Shown here piece by piece: positions 10,576 through 23,000 of a DNA stretch of 60,000 bases; position 1 is the first letter of the stretch; each line of letters begins with the position of its first letter. A program made the position numbers and the translations under genes. The DNA comes from Bolinopsis microptera. Taxonomy: Eukaryota; Ctenophora; Tentaculata; Lobata; Bolinopsidae. A model generated the notes under the pieces. It ran no database searches, was not told the origin of the DNA, and was given only the letters and a program-made list of their open reading frames with translations. Location of the stretch: assembly GCF_026151205.1 (NCBI RefSeq), contig NC_087079.1:17480945-17540944 (forward strand), read 5' to 3'.

Positions 10576-11969
10576 AGTATCCACATCTATACAACACGAG
10601 GTCTTGTTAATTAAATTATCGGTATTTCTATGGCTATTGTTGTTGTCTTAATGATGATGTATGCAAAAAGGGGAAAATTGTACGATTCAACTGATAAATA
10701 TAGAATTTGATTTGCTTTGCCTAGTCATTCAAAGGAAATAATAATACAAATGTATCAGAAAATTTTTATAAAATCAATATATTTACATAAGTATTTACAA
10801 ATAAACATCATTTTTGAGAGTTCAATAAGTTACTTGAACATTCTGCACAGCTGCAATTTTGACCATCATGAAAACAATATCATCTTCACGCAAAAAAGGT
10901 GAAAACGTTTCTTTTCTTCGTTAGTATGTTAAAACAACCCAAGATAATCGATATCCAAACGACAGGTTTTAACACGTCCATCATATGACGACTGACGTAC
11001 CCAAAGCATGAAGATTGATGTGTGAATGATACCAACTAGTATATATATGTGTACATGTAAACTAGACCTGCAACTAGTGGGAAAGAGCTGAAACTCCTCA
11101 CTTCAAAGATGTAGAGAGCGATATATAACCATACATCTGTGAAACGTCTGTCAACAAACTCTACAATGATTACAAAAGGTAGTCCGTATAGTAGAAGAAG
11201 TGATGACCGTGAAAATGCCAGTTTCTGAATTCTTCAATATGTTCAATAGGAAAGTTTATTCCTATACCCGCTCTTGAATTCAAACATAAGAAATCTAAAT
11301 AAATATTGATATCAGAGTTCATCTCGAAGCCTCAATTATGAACCATAATATTTATTTAGGGCATGTTTAGACATTCTTGATTAAAGAATCTCTTAAATCT
11401 CTTAAATCTGTTAAACAGATTAGATTATAATCTCTTAAACAGATAAGATTAGTGCCATTAGCCAATAAATATTGCTTGTGTCCCTTACCCAAATTAAAAG
11501 CTTTTTACCGGTTTAAAGAGAAGTCAAAAAAGCAGACTCTTAATAACGTTGAAAAATAATTCTGCACCACTCTATCACATAATCAGTCAATAAATGGGAC
11601 TTCTTTCATCATAATCAATCATCAACCTGCAACTGTCGCTCAGTTCACAAAGTTTCCGTAGAATTTGGCGGCCATGTTTCGTTTAGGCAGGAATGTGAGG
11701 GAGGTTGAGGAGGAGGTTGAGGAGGAAAGGGAGTGTTCACTTCCACCACCACCACCACCACCTTTAGCGAACTTCTGTACTCTGGGAGTGGGATATTAGA
11801 GTTGGAGATAACCAAACCAACAATTAAGGAGGGGGGTGGGTTGTTTGGTTGTTGATTACTTAATCAAAATTGTCTTTTTTACCCTTCAGAATAATAACAA
11901 TTTGACAATATTTTAATTCAAATTTCACTCAATTTCACCCTGATAGTGATAAAATTTAGAAAAAATCAC
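10576..11969. other. Non-coding stretch
   Basis: AT-rich DNA with only short chance frames. Simple repeats include AAATCTCTT repeats near 11388-11440, a GAGGTTGAGGAG purine stretch near 11700-11730 and a CCA run near 11742-11762. I see no gene. Confidence 0.5.
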
Positions 11970-12208
11970 TTAGGCTGATACTATGAATATATTAATTAGA
12001 AAGAGGGTAAATACTGAAACTGTCTCCAAATTTTGAAACTCAATGATCATTCTGACGAAGTGAAATCTATCATACTTGGGTTCAGAAGGGGCGTGAAACA
12101 GAAGATCCTTGCTGGACTCTATCGCAACCATGATATCTGCAGGACTGTTTTTGGTCTCCCACTCCTGATCTAATCCCTTCTGTTTGCACTTCGGACATTT
12201 CTTCTGTC
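11970..12208 (-). CDS. Possible coding exon with CxxC motif
   Basis: On the minus strand an acceptor-like TTTCAG precedes 12208. The frame then runs 78 codons to a stop at 11970. It starts GQKKCPKCKQKG (a CPKC knuckle that could hold half a zinc site) and has mixed charged and hydrophobic composition, unlike translated noncoding DNA. It lies 1.7 kb downstream of the terminal exon I propose for the ankyrin gene. It could be an alternative last exon of that gene (its entry phase would be 1) or an exon of a separate gene. I do not recognise the family. Confidence 0.3.
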
Positions 12209-12249
12209 CTGAAACTGAGTCTAGCACATCAGATTTAAGCAATTATTTA

Positions 12250-13918
12250 ACATGAACTGTGTAGTCACTAAGCGATTAGTGATAAAGAATGATGAGAGTT
12301 GTTTATGTTTTATAATTTCGTGCTTAAATTCCTCTGATGCGCGGCTTACGCGCGAACATACTAACTGCAGAAATGAAACTTTATCTTTAATAAAAAGCTT
12401 CGCGTCAGAAAATTTCAGTAGACCGTTTAGACTTTCATAACATAGTGAATTGCCCCATTTGATGACACTTCCAAGTTCCATTCTCCGATTTAGGGGCTAA
12501 GACTCTTTATTACACGACTGCTAATAGCTATAGTGTCTTAGCAACAGTATAAGGCTACCATAGGTTTCTATCACAGCACCATGCGAGGTGAGCACTTTCA
12601 GTACATGCCAAATCGACCATCTTAGAGGGGCAAAACCACGTGCTGAAGTTTTTCAGATCGGTAAGGGTACTTCATGACGGTATATCAAGTTGGCGTTTAA
12701 TGTTTTCCATCTTAACTAAAGTAATTTTATTATCTTAAAGTAAGATAATTTCCAAAAAACCGCCAATTCTAAATCTATAACCTAGTGATGTATGATCATC
12801 ACTGTTTGATCATACATTCCATGATGGAAAATTGCGCGAATAATGTGCTGCAAAGCTGCAGCTTGAAGATAGATATTTGATATTTAGCACGAGTTTTGTT
12901 AAATTATATGTGTCGCGTAAGACAGGTTTTACGTGACGGAGGGCCCGTTGGGTCCGAGTGCTATACGAAATTCCGCCCGCGAGGCGAGTATGATATGTAT
13001 TATATCCTGTAAAGCGGGCGCTTTACAGTTTCCAACAATCATAGCAAATAGAAGTAAAAGATTTCGAACTCAAGTTGCAAATTTACGAGAAAATCATGCT
13101 TTTGCCTTTGGTTTAAGATGCAGAACAGGGCAAAATTACTGATTGTCGAACACAATAGAAGAATAGAGAACCCACGAAAAACCGGCCGTTATCAAAAATT
13201 TTGTCAGCTTATTGCTTCATGTAAACGATCATAATGCAGGCACTCGCCATGAGTGTGAGTTCGTCAACTGTAAGCATCTATGACTAAAGTTACCAGGAGA
13301 GTTTGAGACGGAGAAAAGGAGAAGACGTACTATAATGGTATTACACATCAACCGAATCGATGAACAGTCAACGGGATGTTAATCACTTAATCGTTAACAT
13401 AGATTAAAAACTGTGTATCTCCATTCTCCATCAATCCATACTACGAGTAACAAAGAATTCCTGTTACCATGACAACACGTCATGTCAGATGTACTTAATC
13501 AGTTTTTTTAATTTAAAAAAAAACTAAAAAAAACTTTAAAAAAACTTAATCAGTGCACAGTGTGTAGGGCCGATCAAACAATTGGGTGCTCGCCATGAAT
13601 TTATCAACTGTATAACTATAAACTGACTGTAATACCATCAGTTACCAAGAGAGCTCGAGATCACGAAGTACTTACTTACGTAGTTTCAAAACAAAAAACA
13701 TAACAGGGCAAAATTTCTTTCGGGAACACAATAGAATTACTAGTAAAATTGCGGCCGAAAATTTCAAGATTTATTAACTGAAATAGTGAGCAATTGCAAA
13801 AATGAAAAGAAACAGTGGAGCGTGTATAAACAATAACATCAACTTAGACTTAAAGTCGCCACGAATTTGTGAGCCAATCATATTGCGCTGCGTGGAATAG
13901 GTGCTGAGGATAAGTGAT
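12250..13918. other. Non-coding stretch
   Basis: AT-rich sequence with small direct duplications: two similar blocks at about 13200-13330 and 13570-13680 share TGCTCGCCATGA and a following CAACTGTA. A poly(A) run lies near 13515-13550. An AATAAA in minus-strand sense near 13766-13772 could serve the ankyrin gene. I see no supported gene. Confidence 0.4.
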
Positions 13919-14023
13919 CTATAGTGCATTCCTTGAATATCGTTGACCGAGAAGCAGCTGAAGCACTTCTCTTAAGACTGATTGTGATCGATCCCAGACA
14001 AGATGTCTGGGATCAGGAGGCTG
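13919..14023 (-). CDS. Ankyrin gene, probable terminal exon
   Basis: The acceptor is GTCAGTTCAG just above 14023. The phase-0 frame encodes 34 residues (QPPDPRHLVWDRSQSV and a Leu-rich tail) and stops with TAG at 13919. It joins in phase to the exon ending at 14353. Confidence is limited because the opposite strand is also open here and the exon lacks a recognisable domain. Confidence 0.45.
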   Translation of the reverse strand, partial: QPPDPRHLVWDRSQSVLREVLQLLLGQRYSRNAL

Positions 14024-17000
14024 CTGAACTGACAGTGAGATGTCACGTGATCCAGTCCACTTCTTCATCCGGAGTTGTTGAAGCCAAAGTTAAGTCAAAG
14101 TATCTCACAAATTACCGTTTACAGGAGAAATGCATTTAAAATCAGAGGTTTAAAAGTATTTTTTAAAGAATTTATTTAAAACTGTCATTACTTTGATGCT
14201 TTGCGTCTCCGTTAGTGCGATTATAATTGAGATTGAATCAGCTGTCTGATTTGAAATTGAATTGCATCAGTCTGTCAACTCTGTCTGAAGGTTCTAAATA
14301 AAATCTCATTATAGAACTTGATTCTTTTTCGCGTTAGTTTATGACATCTTACCAAACTTTTCAGAATGTCCTGCCTCATTTCTTCGTGGCCTAAATTGTC
14401 TGCCCTGACACAACCAATCCACATTTTTATTGAGCCAAAACTCGCGGTAATGCAACAAGCAAAATTATCAAAATTAGCGGCGGAAAACTCGAAGATCGCG
14501 GAACATTCGCGGCAGAAAATATAAAATTGGTGGTAAAAGAATGAAATAATTGCTATGATAGATGCCAAAATGTATTATTCATTAACGTTAGCATTTGGTC
14601 GGCACATGGTGATCTAACGACCAACATAAGCTGTAACATTACCCTGCCTTCAGATAGAGGGGAGCGCCTTTTCCCCAATTTTAGTTATGCCAATACTACT
14701 CATTCTCGAGAAAGTCAAGTTATGATAACGTGGTAAAAATACTGCTGAATATAGCTGAACAGCCAACCAAATAATTGGGATTAGAAACTGAGAATGGCAA
14801 AGTAATCAGATTTGTATCGTCGCAGATAGGGGTCGTTCACATATTATTACGTAATCAGCTGAGGGGGGGGGGGGGGGGGGGCCGGGGGTTCCGAATGATT
14901 ACGCTAGTGTAATTTTGACACAATAGCTATGTGTAAAACCGATTACGGAGGGGGGGGGGGGGGGGGGGGTAAAACTGTTCCAAAAAATTATTACATAATA
15001 TGTGAACGACCCCATAACGTGAAAAAAAGTGATTCCGCACATGAAGAGATTTATCCCCCCCCCCCTATTTGAGATACATTGTTCAAGATAAAGGGTAGCA
15101 TAATTTTATGATTCCCACTTCCCTGTTATTGATTGGTTAATGCTCACCAGCTTTTCCCATAGCGAATGGCGATCCAACTTTTCGTGCTACGTCCATAGGC
15201 GTTTCTCCCTGAAAATATTCTCTAAGTAAGTTGTTACAAACTTCCCGCCTAATATTATACAATATTCAGACTTTGCAGCGATTTTAACTAAAGTTTAACC
15301 CGTACAATGCAGGAAACGTCGGCTAAAAGACGTGATCACGATATTGTAATTACGAAAACGAGAAAAGTTTTAAGATCAACCACATCATTTAATTTTTGCA
15401 AAATATTGTATAAAAAATTCATAGCTTTACATAAATTTAGAATAGTGACACAGGGTCTGAAGAATACGCACAGATATTTTATCAGGTAAATGGCAGTAAA
15501 ATTGCGCGGTGGTGTTTAGCATTGTAAAAAATCTCTAAGGTAGTCATATTCGGTTCTGCGATAAACGTTTTGTTGCTCTTCGCTATCAACTTGTGATGTA
15601 ACAAATTATTTATTTTTCTAATAGAACAAAATTCGTTCCAGTTCTGGTCATTCGGCTCAAGTGTTTGGCAAGTTATGGCAAATATCCTCTATAAACCACT
15701 TAACTTTATTGGCTCGATAATGTGGTTTTTAGTTCAACAATAGTCTTATATCATACTCCGCGAATCTAATTTCCCGTCAGTCTAGACGACTGAAATATTA
15801 ATGAGAACTCTTTGACTTAAGGGAGGGTTCAGCATGTGAAACTCATTTTAATATAAAAGTTGACGGCAAATCAACTTCTTAAGAAGTTCCTGACGACCAG
15901 TCAAATATTCCCAAAAGCTAGCGTCGGTGCTCTTCTAGTTGCAACAGCTGGTCTCTTGAGTTCTTACACAATTTTCTATTCAAATTGGATAAAAATAGCT
16001 CATGAGCAGAACGATATGCCCATATATGGTCTTATGTATAGAATTCGGTGATTGATAATAATTATTGACAAATGTAAATTTGTCAGTTATCAAAATAAAT
16101 GTGTTACAAGGAACTTGGACCTTTATTTATTTCCACGTGCTGTACAAGGGTTGAAACGGTCTGAATCGACTATTCATGACTGCAGTCACTATTATACGAC
16201 AAGTTCTATCCAGTCAAAACAATATTAAATCAGAATTTGCTCGCACTGAAGTCAACTCTGTAGTCAATTGCCTTACTCTGTAGTCAATGTACTGCTCTGT
16301 AGTCAATGTACTGCTCTGTAGTCAATGTACTGCTCTGTAGTCAATTGCCTTGCTCTGTAGTCAATGTACTGCTCTGTAGTCAATGTACTGCTCTGTAGTC
16401 AATGTACTGCTCTGTAGTCAATGTACTGCTCTGTAGTCAATGCACTGCTCTGTAGTCAATGTACTGCTCTGTAGTCAATGTACTGCTCTGTAGTCAATGT
16501 ACTGCTCTGTAGTCAATGTACTGCTCTGTAGTCAATGTACTGCTCTGTAGTCAATGATTTGTTAACGAACCTTGTTGTTGGTAGCTTCCTGAGAGGCTCC
16601 GTGATAAAGAAGACAGCTGAACGCAAGGATCTGTGATTTGGAGGCTGCTGCGTGTAACGGTGTGTTCTGACAACCTGTCACGTGAGCTAAATTAGTTATC
16701 TCACTCCGCAAACAATACTCCGTGTTATCTCACACTTTAGTTTATATTCTTAACTAAATAACGTTTTATAACAATTTTTTTTAGAGTACATTTAAAATTA
16801 ACCAATGGACAATCTAAAAAGCTAAAAGTAGCTGAAATTGTACCAAGAAATTTAAACATACTGTCAGTGGAGTTGGGATCGAGACCTTGTTCTAACATCC
16901 AGTGCAAACAGTTGATACTTCCGTTCTGTGCTGCCTGCAGGAAATTGAGCTGTGTTAGAAACGTTGATACTTCCGTTCTGTGCTGCCTGCAGGAAATTGA

Positions 17001-20000
17001 GCTGTGTTAGAAACGTTGATACTTCCGTTCTGTGCTGCCTGCAGGAAATTGAGCTGTGTTAGAAACGTTGATACTTCCGTTCTGTGCTGCCTGCAGGAAA
17101 TTGAGCAGTGTTAGAAACGTTGATACTTCCATTCTGTGCTGCCTGCAGGAAATTGAGCTGTGTTAGAAACGTTGATACTTCCGTTCTGTGCTGCCTGCAG
17201 GAAATTGAGCTGTGTTAGAAACGTTGATACTTCCGTTCTGTGCTGCCTGCAGGAAATTGAGCTGTGTTAGAAACGTTGATACTTCCGTTCTGTGCTGCCT
17301 GCAGGAAATTGAGCTGTGTTAGAAACGTTGATACTTCCGTTCTGTGCTGCCTGCAGGAAATTGAGCTGTGTTAGAAACGTTGATACTTCCGTTCTGTGCT
17401 GCCTGCAGGAAATTGAGCTGTGTTAGAAACGTTGATACTTCCGTTCTGTGCTGCCTGCAGGAAATTGAGCTGTGTTAGAAACGTTGATACTTCCGTTCTG
17501 TGCTGCCTGCAGGAAATTGAGCTGTGTTAGAAACAGTTGATACTTCCATTCTGTGCTGCCTGCAGGAAATTGAGCTGTGTTAGAAACGTTGATACTTCCG
17601 TTCTGTGCTGCCTGCAGGAAATTGAGCTGTGTTAGAAACGTTGATACTTCCGTTCTGTGCTGCCTGCAGGAAATTGAGCTGTGTTAGAAACGTTGATACT
17701 TCCGTTCTGTGCTGCCTGCAGGAAATTGAGCAGTGTTAGAAACGTTGATACTTCCATTCTGTGCTGCCTGCAGGAAATTGAGCTGTGTTAGAAACGTTGA
17801 TACTTCCATTCTGTGCTGCCTGCAGGAAATTGAGCTGTGTTAGAAACGTTGATACTTCCGTTCTGTGCTGCTTGTGGAATGTGGCTGTGCTCGCTTTAAC
17901 CTCGTACAGCTCAAACCACAGTGCATAATACACTATAATTATAATCATATCGAGATACTGTTGTATTTGAAAGTCGTGCAGGAGTTCAACCGCTTAAGTG
18001 GTGTGTTGGCGATAGTTCCATAGCTGTCCTCACTGTTCTGAATATTTAGATAAAAAGTACATTCAAGTTGGGACTGGTTAGTGTTTACAATTCAGGATCT
18101 GTTCTTTCCTACGTTTTGCTCAACCCCCTACCCCAGCCTATCAATTATTTCATTACAGAGTGAAATTTGCGATACCTTGTCGGCCGGCTGTTAACCACCT
18201 GTTGACTACTGACTTGCTGACTAGGTGCTATAATTCGTCACAGGTTTAAAATCGTTTTCCTCCATGACTTCTGAGTCAGAGAATTTTCTGTTACCTGTCA
18301 GAACTCGGACTAAATTTTGTGATCGGCCTTTCTGCCAAGTATTCTGAGGAAAACACACGTTATGATAGAGAAATGCGAACTTCCTTGCTGCCAGAATCCA
18401 GATGTTGAAAGATTTTAGTCTCTGGTGTATTTAAGGAACAATTTGATTTGAAAAGTCTCTCCTGACAAGTCAGAAGTATAATTATATGTAGAAGGGCCGC
18501 AGACTCCGAGCGTCTAGGTCTGCGTAATTTTACTAGTTGAGTAGGTAAATATGTTCTTTGAGTTTGAGTTATTTAATATTAAGGCACAATAATTGTGACA
18601 AGGATTCCTACAAATTTATTTCCGTATTTTCATTGATCCACTATTCAGTCTTCACAAGTGTTAATGATTGATGATGCTGGAGGCATGAGCACTTTTAATC
18701 TCCTCTTATGAAAGTCAAATATAGAGTTTGTTTTTTTCTCCATGTTGTCCGGAAAATAAAACCTACTTCCGTTGATCACTTCAATATTAGGCCGTTAATT
18801 AGCTTATACACGCTAATCTAACTGCATATAATGCGATTACTGGTGTAATCGTGTAATACATTCAGTTAGATTCGCGTACAACTCCACGGTTCAGGGTTCT
18901 GGTGTTATAATAAGTGCGATTAGTTTAAAATCGCACCAAATATAGAAAGAGCCAAATCGAAAGCAAATAACTATAGCTTAGGTAAGTTACAACTTAATTT
19001 CGACAGTAAATTGTCTGTCCTCATAACACTCGGGAAATTATCGGTTACCAGTGTCCACGATTTTTCGGGGAAATAATTCCCCACTTTCACCCAAAACCGG
19101 CAGATTTATATTGCTTCTCCTTTGCTTATCATGAATACCATGTTCTGCCTGCATTACAGATCATGCTCAACATGAGTTACTAAGATACTAATTAGTTATT
19201 ATATATCTGTCGTTAATGGCGATTCATTAAGCCGTCAGCTAAGTAATTAAACTTAGGCTAGACAGAAGTTATGCGACATAACGGAGGACTGTAAAATACC
19301 CACCATTAGGCAGCTAAGTATCACCTGGACAATAACACACCTGTCACTGTAACGGTAATAAATGTCAGCTGATCAGACGCCTAGCACTTAATACTCAAAT
19401 ACTCCGCAAGCAATCCTCCGTGTGATATTTTATCAGGGAATCACATGGCACTACCCTCGTGTAGATTATTGGACGGGAATATTGTATTTATGGCGTTTGC
19501 AGTTAGTTTACTTTAGTTTCCTATGGTTTCCCGCATTTGTTCTTGTATAAGTTATGCAGACATTTAAAAAATTCTCCATTGGTCTAGTATACTATACCAC
19601 CTACCGGTCCTCACCATCTCCAAGTATTTTGAATACACTAATATATGAGAGTAAAAGGAGGGCTAAATACCGCTACTAGTGAATTAATATACTTACTCGT
19701 AAGTCTATTCTATGCGAAACAACATATACTCGCTCAATTCGTATGTTGTTTCAGCTGCACTTTTGTATACAACTTTAACAGAGTTGAGGGCAATTCATAA
19801 ACTCAAACTGTAAACGACTATCCTTTGTACCAGAGGTAACATATAAGTGCGGTGGGTGCGGAGTCACACTATTGATCTAATACCGCACTTTTCCGCACCA
19901 TCGCTATTCGATTTATCAGATTTGTGCACTTGGTACTAATGTGTACAATAAGAACAGATCGGAATGCCCATAACTATGATTAGGGTAACGATATATTTCA

Positions 20001-23000
20001 AGCAATATATTTTGCCATGAATCTTGGCAAATGAATAACTTCTCAAGCTGGATTGCAATCTCTGGGGGACCACGAACCCCCTCCAACCAGTTTCATAGCT
20101 GTTCATTGTCATGTTTCCTTCGTGGAGAAGTGAAGATATTTGGTGGAGGACCTCATGGCTCGTAAGCCAAATATTAATTGTCCACTGATTTGACTAAAGC
20201 GGCCATGTCTAGGAGTTCTTTAGGACACACCATGGACATTATTCTGTTCAAAAGTAACGTTTTATGTAGTATATTAATTTGTTATACTATGTATAATAAT
20301 TTTTGACATCTTTCCATTACGAATGGTATTATTTGTGGCTCCAAAGGTTATCGCCGTTTGGCATGCACTGTTCCAGGAAAAATTATACTTCTGACACAAA
20401 CAATTAGTTCAGGAACAGTTAAACATTAAAAACACATAAAACATTACTTTTGAACACAAGAATGAACAATGGTCTGTCCTAATTTCATTTAGTTATTTTA
20501 AATATTTAAAATCTCTCGATTTTTGAATCCGAGAATTTGACCATTTTCGCCGGGAATACTCAAAAATATCTCAAAAATTATTTTTGAATCTGAGAAATTC
20601 AGCATGGATTTCTAATTTTCTCAAAAATTGTCCACTCAAAAATAGTGATATACCAAATCATTCAATTGAGATGAGAATGAATTTTTGAGAATGAGTTTTT
20701 CGCCTCTCCTGAAAACTCTTCTCAAAAATAATTTTTGAGAATGAGAATTTGGCCATTTTCGTCGGGACTCTCAAAATTCTCATGATCCCCCCCCCTATTT
20801 AGCTCGCTTTAAGCTTGACAAATGACAAGATCATCTGTCATGCTTAGAGCAAGCTAAATATTTAAAATAACTAAATGAACCGAAGACGATACAATTTCAG
20901 AATTACTTTCAATTTTAAACGTTTTAAAACGGGATAAACTACCAATAGTAGATTGTAAGTAGAAATTTCTTGGATCGCATCCTGGACACTCATAGTCTCA
21001 TACTCTCAGAGTCATATTTTAGTGTTTTTATTCTTCGAGTTTTGAACTGATTTAACATCCAATAATGTCAATGTAGGCCAGATATTAACCTTGTCCCAGT
21101 GTATAATATTTTACATGCCGGAAATGCCTGATTGTTAACTCAAGCAAATGTACTTTCAACAGATCACATTTTACAGAAATTAACAGTATTAACCGGTGGA
21201 ATAATTTAATATTTAACACAATGCGCGGCGGTTGAACGAACTTAACGTCATTCTTTTTGTATTTCTGCTGACAAGGATAGCACCTAATATTTTTTCCTTT
21301 TGTTCTGTATAAATTTATGATGATTTATACTAATAATCTCAATAAATAGGTGTGTCTGTCTGTAATTTACGAATGGTTAAATCAATCATTATTCATAATT
21401 GGGCAGTTTACAAGAAGCCCGACTGGTCCATGGACCACTGGTCTATGGACCACTCTAGGTGGTCCATGGACCACTGGTCCATGGACCACCTTATCACTGA
21501 ATAAGTGGTCCATGGACCACTTTAACAAGGTCCATGGTATCAGCAAGCACTTTAGCTTCCATTATCATATGATCCAATCATACGGTAGACTTCTTCGCTA
21601 AGATTGCAAGATGTCAGTATTAACTACGAAAAACGTCGCAGAGATATATAAGATGAATTGTGGTACACAGCCATCGTCGTTTTCGATATACAAGACAGAT
21701 ACTTGTACACCACTACTGTGTTTTCAATATGAGCCACTCACTACACAACGAAATCCATCGGATTACAAATACTGATGAGCATGCAAGGGATTTCCTCTTT
21801 CAACGTGGTATTCTGAAGTCCTCTCTTTCCTGTCCTGGGTGCTCTTCTGCTATGAACCTTGTACCCTGCTCCTCTAAGAAGTCCTCAGACCTTCTCATCT
21901 GGCGGTGTTCACCCTGCTCAAGGTTTAGGAACATACGAACGGATAGTGTACTCTCTGGACAGAAGCTCACCTTCTCACTATTCCTACAGCTGGTTTTCTA
22001 CCTCAGCATCAAATCCCTTGCAAATGTAGCTATCTCTCAGCTCATAGGAGTATCAGAGAACACCATCAGTGACTGGAAGACCATGATACATACAAGAGTA
22101 GCTGACTTTCTGGTATCCAATCCCTCTCCTCTCGGTGGACCTGGTGTTGTCGTGGAGATGGATGAGGCCAAGTTAGGAAAACGCAAGTACAATAAAGGAG
22201 CTTACAGAGAAGGGCAGTGGGTGCTTGGAGCTGTAGATCGGAGCAACGGTAACTGTTTCCTACTACCCTGTCCGAACAACAGCAGAGGTGCATCCACACT
22301 ACTCCCTCTGATTAGACGCTGGATCCTCCCTGGTTCTGTTGTCTATACTGACGAGTGGGGAGCCTATAACAGCCTAACTACCGCTGGCTACACTCATCAC
22401 ACCGTCAACCACTCGATCCAGTTCGTGGACCCGGCAACTGGCGTTCATACTAACACTCAGGAAGGACTTTGGGCTCATGTGAAAAAATCTGTTGTTGGAA
22501 AAACTGACTTGGAACTAGCTCTTGTTGATTTCATGTTTCGTAGAAGATTCCATGCCACAGGAGGGTCCCAGCAGATTTCTAATTGTTTTAATGGGTATCT
22601 TTCAGTTTTAAAAGCATAAATTTTTGATTATTTCTCCGTTACAGTTTCTAAAATCGCAGTTATTATATTGTTCTATTGATTACCTATTCATTCCTTATCT
22701 TGATGTGATAACTTCGTGTTACGGGATCCGATCCATTGGGCATTTGTGTCAAGCGATCTCTTCAGGTTATTACTCAAATATCCGATCATGTTGCGAAATC
22801 AAGCTTGTTAGGTATCAGGTAGTTTCCCGCTCCTTGTTAATCGGTGTCAAGTCTTCGATATATAATATGCGAACAGACAGTGAGAAGTATTGATTTTTTG
22901 CCATCGACCACAGTCTACTACATCCTTCAACTACATATTTGTACCCTCCACTACCCTACTATGGTTTACACATCTGACAAGGACAAGAGATTGAACAGCA

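Noticed and set aside
13924-14139. Plus-strand frame of 71 codons (IVDREAAEALLLRL)
   Set aside because: It looks protein-like, but the minus strand here gives a phase-matched last exon of the ankyrin gene with acceptor and stop. I favour the minus strand, at moderate confidence.
17736-17948. Minus-strand frame of 70 codons across the end of the 52-bp array
   Set aside because: It reads the array in shifting frames and stops after a few units. The real coding part is only the exon at 16862-16949.
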